Positions 1 to 5,385 of a DNA stretch of 6,021 nucleotides are shown piece after piece. The stretch comes from an uncultured Lachnospiraceae bacterium (GTDB taxonomy: Bacteria > Bacillota_A > Clostridia > Lachnospirales > Lachnospiraceae). Under the pieces are notes generated by a model. The model saw only the letters and a program-made list of their open reading frames with translations. It did no database searches and was not told the DNA's origin. Position 1 is the first letter of the stretch; every line of letters starts with the position of its first letter. Position numbers and translations under genes: made by a program. The stretch is from positions 1-6,021 of the forward strand of contig CAMWWF010000193.1 of NCBI GenBank assembly GCA_947177885.1, in the 5' to 3' direction.

Positions 1-10
1 GAGGTATGGT

Positions 11-361
11 ATGGCAGCGATAGAATGGATCAAATTTATTGTGGGAGCCGCCTTTCTGTTAATGGGACTTGCTATTTTCATTTTGGAAATAGTAGGGGTA
101 TTCCGTTTCAAATATGTGTTGAACAGAATGCACGCGGCGGCTATGGGAGATACTTTTGGAATCGGCTGTTCCCTGATAGGCCTTATTATCATGAACGGTT
201 TTCATTTTACATCCCTGAAGCTGTTTCTGGTCATTGTATTTTTGTGGCTGTCTTCCCCGGTCTCTTCCCACCTGATCGCCCGGCTGGAGGTTGCCACCGA
301 CGAGGAACCGGACAGGCATTATACAAAAGAGGACAAGACCCTTTCCGGAAAGGATGAGTGA
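11..361 (+). CDS. mnhG: MnhG/MrpG/MbhC-like small antiporter subunit
   Basis: This is a 116-residue integral membrane protein of the MnhG/MrpG (PhaG) family, a small subunit of multi-subunit Na+/H+ antiporters and of Mbh-type complexes. It has three predicted membrane helices at about residues 7-30, 48-63 and 68-90. The family signature lies between helices 1 and 2: a Gly-rich helix end, then F-R-F (31-33), R39, H41-A-A, and D47-T-F-G50. A second family-like block, SSPVSSHLIAR, follows helix 3 (81-91). The tail (93-116) is charged and probably cytoplasmic. The start is ATG 11, preceded by GAGG at 1-4 with 6 nt spacing; ATG 6 is out of frame. Length is normal for the family. The stop overlaps the next start (GTGA), so translation is probably coupled. 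The gene is complete, but the operon likely starts upstream with mnhE/mnhF-like genes. Family assignment is strong; the role within the complex is known only by homology. Confidence 0.93.
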   Translation: MAAIEWIKFIVGAAFLLMGLAIFILEIVGVFRFKYVLNRMHAAAMGDTFGIGCSLIGLIIMNGFHFTSLKLFLVIVFLWLSSPVSSHLIARLEVATDEEPDRHYTKEDKTLSGKDE

Positions 362-654
362 ATGATATGACAATATTTACCTGTATCCTGCTGGGGTTTC
401 TGGTGGTTTGCGCTGTTGCGGCAAGCCTGTCCAAAAACCTGTTGAATACCATCCTGATCTTTATGTCCTACAGCCTGGTCATGTCCATCATCTGGATCCT
501 GCTGGAATCACCGGATCTGGCCATTACGGAGGCGGCAGTGGGGGCGGGAGTGACTACAGTGCTGTTTGTGGTGACCTTGAAGAAGATCCATGCAGTCATT
601 AGATCCAATGATGACTCGGAGGAGAAAGAAGAGGGGAATAAGGAAAATGAGTAA
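358..654 (+). CDS. mbhD: MbhD-domain (DUF4040-like) membrane subunit
   Basis: This 98-residue protein has three predicted helices (about 5-23, 28-48, 58-76) and an acidic, polar tail (82-98). Its core, E-S-P-D-L-A-I-T-E-A-A-V-G-A-G at 50-64, is the hallmark of the MbhD domain. That domain is a separate subunit in archaeal Mbh and Mbs complexes but is part of the C-terminal extension of MrpA in standard Mrp antiporters. Acidic residues in this segment (E50, D53, E58) are candidates for cation or proton handling, by analogy. The start is taken as GTG 358, which overlaps the mnhG stop and has GGAA/AGGA upstream (347-354). ATG 367 in the same frame is an alternative, 12 nt after the AGGA. The gene overlaps the next one by 8 nt. 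Having it as a free gene, not fused to a NuoL-like domain, points to an Mbh-like gene arrangement. Confidence 0.9.
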   Translation: MNDMTIFTCILLGFLVVCAVAASLSKNLLNTILIFMSYSLVMSIIWILLESPDLAITEAAVGAGVTTVLFVVTLKKIHAVIRSNDDSEEKEEGNKENE

Positions 655-1609
655 AAAGGTTTCTCAGGAGCAATATGAAAAAACTTTCTCCTATAAGTTC
701 AAACGTTGGCTGGACGGCGCCAGGGATCCCTTTCTTGATACCGTGGAAATGAAGCCGCAGAAGGAATTTTGTGAAGAAGAAGAGGTTGTCAGACAGCATG
801 ACGAGGATAGGAAACAGCATATTCGGCATGTGTATGACATGGAACACAATGCTGAAATGAGAATATTCCACAGGGTTTATAAGATTTTCAGCATCCTGTT
901 CTGCGTATTTCTGGTGGCGATGCTGCTGGAAGCGGTGTCGGAGCTTCCTACCTTTGGGGAGCCTGATAATCCCGTCAATAATGAAGTGGCCGAACGATAC
1001 ATTGAGAAAGGCCTACAGGAGACGGGAGCGATCAATATTGTCACAGGTATGATCCTGGATTACAGAGCCTTTGATACGCTGGGGGAGTCCCATGTGCTCT
1101 TCATTGCCACCTGTACCGTGCTGATCCTGCTCCGTGTTGACAAAAAGGAGAGCCGGGATGCTGATGAGACGGACGATAGAAGCTATGAGCCGAAAGATGA
1201 TGTGATCCTGCAGACAGCGGCAAAGCTTTTAGTGCCTCCTATCTTTATCTTTGGAATTTATATTATTCTGGCAGGCCATCTGGGACCAGGGGGAGGGTTC
1301 TCCGGTGGAGCTGTGATCGGAGCGGGACTGATCCTGTATCAGAACGCATTTGGCTTTGCGAAGACGGAGGAATTCTTCACCGCAAAGACTTACCGGATCA
1401 TGAGCTTTGGGGCGCTTGCCTGCTACAGTATTGCAAAGAGCTATTCCTTTTATACCGGCGCCAATCATATTGAGAGTATGATTCCCCTGGGAACTCCGGG
1501 AGCCATTTTGAGCAGCGGACTGATCCTGCTTCTCAATATTTGCGTGGGTATCGTGGTGGCGGGAACCATGTATACTTTTTATGCCATGTTCCGCAAAGGT
1601 GGACATTAG
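647..1609 (+). CDS. mnhB: MbhE-MnhB (MbhF) fusion membrane subunit with charged N-terminal extension
   Basis: This 320-residue protein joins two domains normally encoded apart. Residues 1-75 are hydrophilic and rich in E, K, R and H, and are predicted cytoplasmic. Residues 78-98 form a helix, followed by an MbhE-like block: LPTFGEPDNP (100-109), RYIEKGLQETGAINIV (117-132), then LDYRAFDTLGE (137-147) and a helix at 149-163. After an acidic linker (165-185) comes an MnhB/MrpB domain: AAKLLVPPIFIFGIY (191-205), then GHLGPGGGFSGG (210-221), and further helices near 220-235, 250-265 and 287-312. In Mrp systems MbhE is the end of MrpA; in archaeal Mbh, MbhE and MbhF (MnhB) are separate. The start is ATG 647, with TAAGGA and GAGGGG upstream, 8 nt inside mbhD. 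A longer in-frame start at 590 would lie deep inside mbhD and lacks a clear ribosome binding site. The A and G of the stop codon TAG coincide with the first two bases of the palindromic element that follows. Confidence 0.9.
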   Translation: MSKKVSQEQYEKTFSYKFKRWLDGARDPFLDTVEMKPQKEFCEEEEVVRQHDEDRKQHIRHVYDMEHNAEMRIFHRVYKIFSILFCVFLVAMLLEAVSELPTFGEPDNPVNNEVAERYIEKGLQETGAINIVTGMILDYRAFDTLGESHVLFIATCTVLILLRVDKKESRDADETDDRSYEPKDDVILQTAAKLLVPPIFIFGIYIILAGHLGPGGGFSGGAVIGAGLILYQNAFGFAKTEEFFTAKTYRIMSFGALACYSIAKSYSFYTGANHIESMIPLGTPGAILSSGLILLLNICVGIVVAGTMYTFYAMFRKGGH

Positions 1610-1682
1610 TGTGAAGAGATTTTTCAAACACGCTCTAAGGCGTCTTAAAGACGCCGCCTAAGAAAATCTAAAACTTCACACT
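1608..1682. repeat. 75-bp palindromic repeat-like element (possible MITE or REP)
   Basis: The element has perfect 9-bp terminal inverted repeats, AGTGTGAAG at 1608-1616 and CTTCACACT at 1674-1682. Directly inside is a second matching pair, AGATTTT (1617-1623) with AAAATCT (1663-1669), separated from the outer arm by a 4-nt AAAA bulge at 1670-1673. The centre holds a 7-bp hairpin, GGCGTCT (1639-1645) with AGACGCC (1649-1655), loop TAA. This long multi-part cruciform is not followed by a T-run, so it is not a standard terminator. The shape resembles small non-coding mobile or extragenic palindromic repeats. No target-site duplication is evident. Identity as a dispersed element is inferred and needs a genome-wide search. 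Confidence 0.55.
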
Positions 1683-1711
1683 GAAGAATGCCCAAAAACC
1701 GGGCATTCTTC
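1683..1711 (+). other. Perfect 11-bp hairpin in spacer (weak terminator or RNA-processing structure)
   Basis: GAAGAATGCCC (1683-1693) pairs perfectly with GGGCATTCTTC (1701-1711) around a 7-nt loop AAAAACC. It starts on the base after the palindromic element. The sequence after the stem is TCAAACTG, not a T-run, so full termination is doubtful. It may slow RNA polymerase, protect the 3' end of the upstream mRNA segment, or mark a processing point that sets different levels for the two halves of the operon. Structure is seen; function is inferred. Confidence 0.6.
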
Positions 1712-1740
1712 TCAAACTGTTAAAACGGTTGGAAGATTTG

Positions 1741-1757
1741 TGCCGTCAGAGGCGGCA
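1741..1757 (+). promoter_or_regulatory. TGCCG/CGGCA hairpin before mnhC ribosome binding site (copy 1 of 3)
   Basis: TGCCG (1741-1745) and CGGCA (1753-1757) can form a 5-bp stem with a 7-nt loop. It ends 4 nt before the GGAGG of mnhC. The 15-nt stretch from the second arm through the SD (1753-1767) is identical to 3693-3707 before the second antiporter-like gene. A third hairpin with the same stem is at 5349-5362. Placement suggests an effect on translation start or mRNA stability, but the stem is short. Confidence 0.45.
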
Positions 1758-1761
1758 TTAT

Positions 1762-1766
1762 GGAGG
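1762..1766 (+). promoter_or_regulatory. Ribosome binding site that fixes the mnhC start
   Basis: GGAGG lies 5 nt before ATG 1772. The longer in-frame ATG at 1760 overlaps this site and has no SD of its own, so the shorter start is preferred. Confidence 0.85.
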
Positions 1767-1771
1767 TTAGC

Positions 1772-2149
1772 ATGGATTTTACCAATCTGATGAAAAATTA
1801 TGTGGAAGCTGTGGCAATGATCCTGTTTGGGATTGGTTTTACCAATCTGCTGCTGCAGAAGAATCTGATCAAGAAAATAGTAGGTTTGAATATCATGGAT
1901 ACGGCCACGTATCTGTTTCTCGCCCTCAAGGGCTATATTGACGGCAGAAAAGCGCCGGTGGTCATGGACGGAGTTCAGAGTGTGGAGGCTTATATCAATC
2001 CCATCCCCAGCGGTCTGGTGTTGACAGGTATTGTGGTATCCGTCTCTGTCACAGCGCTGATGCTGTCGCTGACGATTCGGCTGTACCGGAGGTATCACAC
2101 ACTGGATCTGGATGAGATATCCACCCTGCTGCGGAAGGAGGGAAAATAA
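1772..2149 (+). CDS. mnhC: MnhC/MrpC/MbhG-like (NuoK-type) subunit
   Basis: This 125-residue protein of the NuoK/MnhC family has three predicted helices at about 11-28, 33-53 and 81-103. Family blocks seen are NLIKKIVGLNIMDTATYLF (31-49), where NuoK/MnhC proteins have an N-L-x-K-x-x-x-G-L-N motif, and INPIPSGLVLTGIVVSVSVT (75-94), matching the conserved DPLPQALVLTAIVI segment. NuoK-type subunits form part of the ion path between the antiporter-like large subunits and the rest of the complex. The start is ATG 1772, set by GGAGG at 1762-1766; the ATG at 1760 would add four residues and overlaps that site. Length fits the family. The stop overlaps the next ATG (TAATG), giving tight coupling. The 162-nt gap before this gene is unusual for such an operon and is filled by palindromes. 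Confidence 0.92.
   Translation: MDFTNLMKNYVEAVAMILFGIGFTNLLLQKNLIKKIVGLNIMDTATYLFLALKGYIDGRKAPVVMDGVQSVEAYINPIPSGLVLTGIVVSVSVTALMLSLTIRLYRRYHTLDLDEISTLLRKEGK
2135..2141 (+). promoter_or_regulatory. Strong ribosome binding site of mnhD
   Basis: AAGGAGG lies 7 nt before ATG 2149, inside the end of mnhC. It is the best SD in the window and supports efficient coupled translation of the large subunit. Confidence 0.85.
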
Positions 2150-3657
2150 TGGATTTCATTCGGAATTTTCCCTTTATGTCCATTATTTTGTCATTGTTTT
2201 CGGGCCCCTTAAGCTCTGTTCTGGACGGAAAATGGGCGAAGAGGGTCAATACGGCGGTGATCGTCATTGTCGGGATCCTGTCTGCCTGTGTGCTGGGCTA
2301 TGTGGCGGGCACAGGGGAAGAGTTTATCTACTTTATGGGACATTTTCCTGCGCCCTGGGGCAATGAGATCCGGGTGGGCCAGCTGGAAGCTTTTATGGCA
2401 TTATTCTTCTGTGTCATTATGTTCCTGTGCATGCTGGGCGGCACCAGAGAGAGGATGACACAGATCGAGGATTCCAAGCAGAATCTGTATTATATTATGG
2501 TGAATCTGCTTCTCTGTTCCCTGCTGGCACTGATCTATACCAACGACCTGTTTACCGCCTATGTGTTTGTGGAGATCAATACCATTTCCGCCTGCGGTCT
2601 CATTATGATCCGTCAGAACGGCAGGACCTTTGAGGCGGCTGTCCGGTATATGATCATGAGCCTTCTGGGATCCGGTCTGCTGCTCCTTGGCATCTGTTTT
2701 CTCTACAGTGTCACGGGGCATCTGCTGATGAGCAATATTCAGCAGCAGGTACAGTTTCTGGGGGCAACGGGGGAATATCATATACCTCTGCTGGTAGCCC
2801 TGTCGTTGATGTCCGTAGGTCTTGCCATGAAGAGTGCGCTGTATCCCTTTCATTCCTGGCTGCCTGACGCATATGGCTATTCCACCGTTTCCTCAGCGGC
2901 TATTCTGTCTTCGCTGGTATCGAAAGGCTATATTTTTCTGCTGATCAAGATTTTCTATCGTGTGATCGGCTTTGATATTGTCTGTGAAAGTAAAGTGATC
3001 CATGTGCTGTATGTATTCGGCATCATGGGTATGATCATGGGTTCTGTCAGCGCCATTCAGGAGAATAATATCCGCAGGATGATCGCCTATTCTTCCGTGG
3101 CGCAGATCGGTTATATCTATATGGGCTTTGGTCTGGGCACGGAAGCGGGTGTTGTCGCCAGTGTCTATCATGTGCTGTCCCATGCGGCCACCAAATCGCT
3201 GTTGTTTGTGGCAGCGTCGGGCCTGACGGACGCTTCCGGTGGCAGGGTTTCGTTTCATGATCTGCGCGGCGCGGGCTACCGGCATAAGCTGGCAGGAATC
3301 GCCTTTACGGTGGGATCCCTGTCCATGGTAGGTCTGCCCATGTTTTCCGGTTTTATCTCCAAGCTGCTCTTTTCACAGGAGGCGGTAGGGCATAATCATA
3401 AGATGCTGCCTACACTGATCGCGCTTGCCATCAGTACGGTATTGAATGCTCTTTATTTCATGAAGACAGTGATCACCATATATATGCCCCCGGCAAAGGA
3501 TACGGAGGCGGAAGAAGAGGGCGGGTATATCACTATGAGGGAGCAGCCCGGAAAGTCGGTTGCATTGATTTGCTTTATCATCTTGAATCTGATACTGGGT
3601 CTCAGTTCGGAACCTGTCATCCACCTGATCGAGACCGGTCTGGAGATGTTCTGTTAA
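2149..3657 (+). CDS. mnhD: MnhD/MbhH-like proton-translocating antiporter subunit
   Basis: This 502-residue polytopic protein of the proton-conducting transporter family (PF00361 type; MrpD, MbhH and NuoL/M/N relatives) is likely to have about 14 helices. Residues of the known proton path are kept: E142 in helix 5 (YVFVEINTIS), K228 in the helix 7 motif GLAMKSALYPFHSWLPDAY, K259 and K267 in helix 8, H341, H345 and K349 in the HVLSHAATKS block, and K405 in GFISK (helix 12). The full set suggests a working H+ channel. The start is ATG 2149 with AAGGAGG 7 nt upstream. The C-terminal region (450-470) is an acidic cytoplasmic loop before the last helix. Length is typical of MrpD/MbhH. It follows mnhC directly, as in mnhC-mnhD and mbhG-mbhH. 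Whether it moves H+, Na+ or exchanges them cannot be read from sequence alone. Confidence 0.93.
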   Translation: MDFIRNFPFMSIILSLFSGPLSSVLDGKWAKRVNTAVIVIVGILSACVLGYVAGTGEEFIYFMGHFPAPWGNEIRVGQLEAFMALFFCVIMFLCMLGGTRERMTQIEDSKQNLYYIMVNLLLCSLLALIYTNDLFTAYVFVEINTISACGLIMIRQNGRTFEAAVRYMIMSLLGSGLLLLGICFLYSVTGHLLMSNIQQQVQFLGATGEYHIPLLVALSLMSVGLAMKSALYPFHSWLPDAYGYSTVSSAAILSSLVSKGYIFLLIKIFYRVIGFDIVCESKVIHVLYVFGIMGMIMGSVSAIQENNIRRMIAYSSVAQIGYIYMGFGLGTEAGVVASVYHVLSHAATKSLLFVAASGLTDASGGRVSFHDLRGAGYRHKLAGIAFTVGSLSMVGLPMFSGFISKLLFSQEAVGHNHKMLPTLIALAISTVLNALYFMKTVITIYMPPAKDTEAEEEGGYITMREQPGKSVALICFIILNLILGLSSEPVIHLIETGLEMFC

Positions 3658-3663
3658 TATGGA

Positions 3664-3678
3664 AGATCAGCCTGATCT
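3664..3678 (+). other. Small hairpin after mnhD
   Basis: AGATCA (3664-3669) and TGATCT (3673-3678) form a 6-bp stem with a 3-nt GCC loop, 6 nt after the mnhD stop. There is no following T-run, and it lies 3 nt before the next hairpin. It is probably a minor mRNA structure and not a terminator. Confidence 0.35.
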
Positions 3679-3681
3679 GAG

Positions 3682-3698
3682 ATGCCGCAGAACGGCAT
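3682..3698 (+). promoter_or_regulatory. ATGCCG/CGGCAT hairpin before second antiporter gene (copy 2 of 3)
   Basis: ATGCCG (3682-3687) pairs with CGGCAT (3693-3698) around a 5-nt loop CAGAA. It sits 3 nt before GGAGG (3702-3706). From 3693 to 3707 the sequence is identical to that before mnhC, so the hairpin and SD form a repeated unit. Confidence 0.5.
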
Positions 3699-3701
3699 TA
3701 T

Positions 3702-3706
3702 GGAGG
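3702..3706 (+). promoter_or_regulatory. Ribosome binding site with competing starts
   Basis: GGAGG lies 4 nt before ATG 3711, which is out of frame with the real gene, and 11 nt before ATG 3718, which is in frame. The true start is therefore at a long distance while a closer ATG opens an 82-codon non-functional frame ending at 3959. Confidence 0.6.
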
Positions 3707-3717
3707 TAAAATGGATT

Positions 3718-5217
3718 ATGGATCCGTGGATATTATTAGCAATTGCACTGCCCTCGGCGGCAGGGATTCTGTTGTTGGTGTGTTCCTTCATGGAGAATAT
3801 AAGAGGCAGGATGGAGACGTCAGTAAAGGGATTACATGTTTACACGGCGGTTGTGCTGATCCTGTCGGTGGCCGTATCACTGTATGCGGCATGGACGGGG
3901 GAGAGAACTCTGTCCCTGTTCAGTCTGTTGGACGGGATTCCCGTGTATTTCCAGGTTGACGGCTTCGGCAGGCTGTTGGTAACGGTGGTGAGTATCACCT
4001 GGCTGGCAGTGGGTTCCTATTCCTTTGTATACATGAAGCATGAAGGGGAGGAGAAGCGGTATTTCGGGCTTTATCTTCTGTTGTACGGTGTGTTGGCGGG
4101 ACTGGTTTTTTCGGGAAATCTGGTCACCATGTACTTATTTTATGAGTTGATGACGCTTGTATCCATGCCCATGGTACTGCATAACGGTTCCAGAGAAGCG
4201 ATCATGGCATCCTTAAAGTATCTGTTCTATTCCATGTGCGGAGCTTACGGCGGTCTGTTTGGCATTGTCTTTCTGTATCGCTATTGCGACAGCCTGACCT
4301 TTACGGCGGGAGGAACCCTGGATCCGGTTGCCGCGCAGGGGCATGAGGGGATACTGTTGGCGGCAGTATTTGTCATGATTCTGGGTTTCGGCGCGAAGGC
4401 AGGCATGCTGCCCCTGCATTCCTGGCTGCCAACGGCCCATCCGGTGGCGCCTTCTCCGGCATCGGCATTGTTGTCGGGAAATATAGTGAAGATCGGTGCG
4501 CTGGCGATCATCCGCACAGTTTATTATATAGTCGGACCTGAGTTTATAAGGGGTACGTGGGTACAATATGCATGGATGATATTGACATTGCTTACGGTGT
4601 TCATGGGTTCCCTGCTGGCCTATCGGGAGCCGGTGCTGAAAAAGCGGCTTGCTTATTCCACGGTCAGTCAGGTCTCCTATATTTTATTCGGGCTTTCCCT
4701 GCTGACTCCTGCAGCTGTGACGGGTGCGCTGCTGCATATGGCGGCACATGCCCTTGTCAAATGCGGGCTCTTTCTTACGGCAGGAGTGTTCCTGTACCAG
4801 TACGGATACACCAGAGTGGATCAGCTGACGGGTATGGGAAAGAAGATGCCTAAGACCCTGTGGTGCTACACCGTCTTTGCGCTTGCATTGATCGGTATCC
4901 CGCCTGCAGGAGGTTTTATCAGCAAATGGTATCTTGCGGAGGGCGCTTTACAGTCCGGAATCCCTGTCTTTTCCTGGTTGGGACCTGTGGTGCTGCTTGT
5001 CAGTGCTTTGCTGACGGCGGGGTATCTGCTTCCGGTTACCATAAAAGGCTTTTTCCCGGGGGAGGAGGCAGCTTCCCCGGACATGGCGAAAAAGGAGCCT
5101 TCTCCGTTCATGCTGATGCCTCTTGTGATACTGGCTGTGCTGGCGCTGTTCATGGGGATCCTGCCCAATCCGCTGATCCGGTATGTCAGCGATATCGCAC
5201 GGGCGGTTTTTCCGTGA
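3718..5217 (+). CDS. Second antiporter-like subunit (NuoL/MrpA-N/MbhH'-type)
   Basis: This 499-residue polytopic membrane protein belongs to the NuoL/M family of ion-translocating subunits. Likely pathway residues are E143 (FYELM, helix 5), K227 and H234 in GFGAKAGMLPLHSWLP (helix 7), H241 in the TAHPVAPSPASALLSG block (239-254), K258, H340, H344 and K348 in the HMAAHALVK block, and K403 in GFISKW (helix 12). The AHPVAPSPASALLSG block is typical of NuoL, MrpA and hydrogenase-type subunits such as HycC/HyfB, which separates it from the neighbouring MnhD. It lacks the long C-terminal lateral helix of NuoL and the MbhD/E tail of MrpA. The start is ATG 3718 (MDPWILL), matching the first hydrophobic helix. 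ATG 3700 overlaps the SD, and ATG 3682 lies within a hairpin. The exact name (MbhH', HyfB-like) depends on the rest of the complex. Confidence 0.9.
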   Translation: MDPWILLAIALPSAAGILLLVCSFMENIRGRMETSVKGLHVYTAVVLILSVAVSLYAAWTGERTLSLFSLLDGIPVYFQVDGFGRLLVTVVSITWLAVGSYSFVYMKHEGEEKRYFGLYLLLYGVLAGLVFSGNLVTMYLFYELMTLVSMPMVLHNGSREAIMASLKYLFYSMCGAYGGLFGIVFLYRYCDSLTFTAGGTLDPVAAQGHEGILLAAVFVMILGFGAKAGMLPLHSWLPTAHPVAPSPASALLSGNIVKIGALAIIRTVYYIVGPEFIRGTWVQYAWMILTLLTVFMGSLLAYREPVLKKRLAYSTVSQVSYILFGLSLLTPAAVTGALLHMAAHALVKCGLFLTAGVFLYQYGYTRVDQLTGMGKKMPKTLWCYTVFALALIGIPPAGGFISKWYLAEGALQSGIPVFSWLGPVVLLVSALLTAGYLLPVTIKGFFPGEEAASPDMAKKEPSPFMLMPLVILAVLALFMGILPNPLIRYVSDIARAVFP

Positions 5218-5286
5218 ATATAGATGAACAGTCCCCAGGCGGAAACCTGAGTGCAGAGAGGGAATGATTGCTCCAGACAGTGGTTG

Positions 5287-5358
5287 GACAGAAACGTTCC
5301 CGGGACGGAAGATCGTCGGGCGACAGAAGTGCCTGGGACGGAATAAATTGCCGGAGGC
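5287..5358 (+). repeat. Imperfect tandem duplication of about 35 bp in spacer
   Basis: Two copies begin with GACAGAA (5287-5293 and 5322-5328) and share GGGACGGAA (5302-5310 and 5335-5343). The copies are offset by 33-35 bp and differ by small indels. The second copy ends in the third TGCCG/CGGCA hairpin. The spacer 5218-5385 also holds a weak CAGG/CCTG hairpin (5236-5249) and no clear promoter. The function is unknown. Confidence 0.55.
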
Positions 5359-5365
5359 GGCAGTT
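5346..5365 (+). promoter_or_regulatory. TGCCG/CGGCA hairpin before third antiporter gene (copy 3 of 3)
   Basis: TGCCG (5349-5353) pairs with CGGCA (5358-5362) around a 4-nt GAGG loop. Flanking bases extend the stem to 8 bp with one T-G wobble (5346-5348 with 5363-5365). It is 9 nt before the GAGGG of the next gene. The stem matches the two copies before mnhC and the second antiporter gene, though the following SD region differs. Confidence 0.5.
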
Positions 5366-5374
5366 GAGTGAAAA

Positions 5375-5379
5375 GAGGG
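5375..5379 (+). promoter_or_regulatory. Ribosome binding site favouring a GTG start
   Basis: GAGGG ends right against ATG 5380, too close for use, but lies 6 nt before the in-frame GTG 5386. GTG 5386 is therefore the more likely start of the third antiporter-like gene. Confidence 0.65.
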
Positions 5380-5385
5380 ATGGAT

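Noticed and set aside
590..646. Extension of the MbhE-MnhB gene to ATG 590
   Set aside because: It would overlap mbhD by 65 nt with no SD, while ATG 647 has purine-rich SD-like sequence and the short overlap typical of this operon.
1229..1627. A 132-codon - strand frame opposite the MnhB domain
   Set aside because: It lies opposite a strongly conserved MnhB domain and gives a His/Ser/Gln-rich product with no recognisable features, typical of an antisense shadow frame.
1608..1711. Standard rho-independent terminator after mnhB
   Set aside because: Both hairpins lack a following T-run, and the next genes belong to the same complex, so complete termination here is unlikely.
1711..1771. Internal promoter before mnhC
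   Set aside because: I see no convincing pair of -35 and -10 boxes at proper spacing in this stretch; a promoter cannot be excluded but is not supported.
5236..5249. CAGG/CCTG hairpin after the second antiporter gene
   Set aside because: Only 4 bp of stem with a 6-nt loop and no T-run; too weak to list as a terminator.
4860..5267. A 135-codon + strand frame overlapping the end of the second antiporter gene
   Set aside because: It is a shifted frame of a conserved gene with a Cys/Gly-rich composition and no family signal; only its last 50 bases lie in the spacer.
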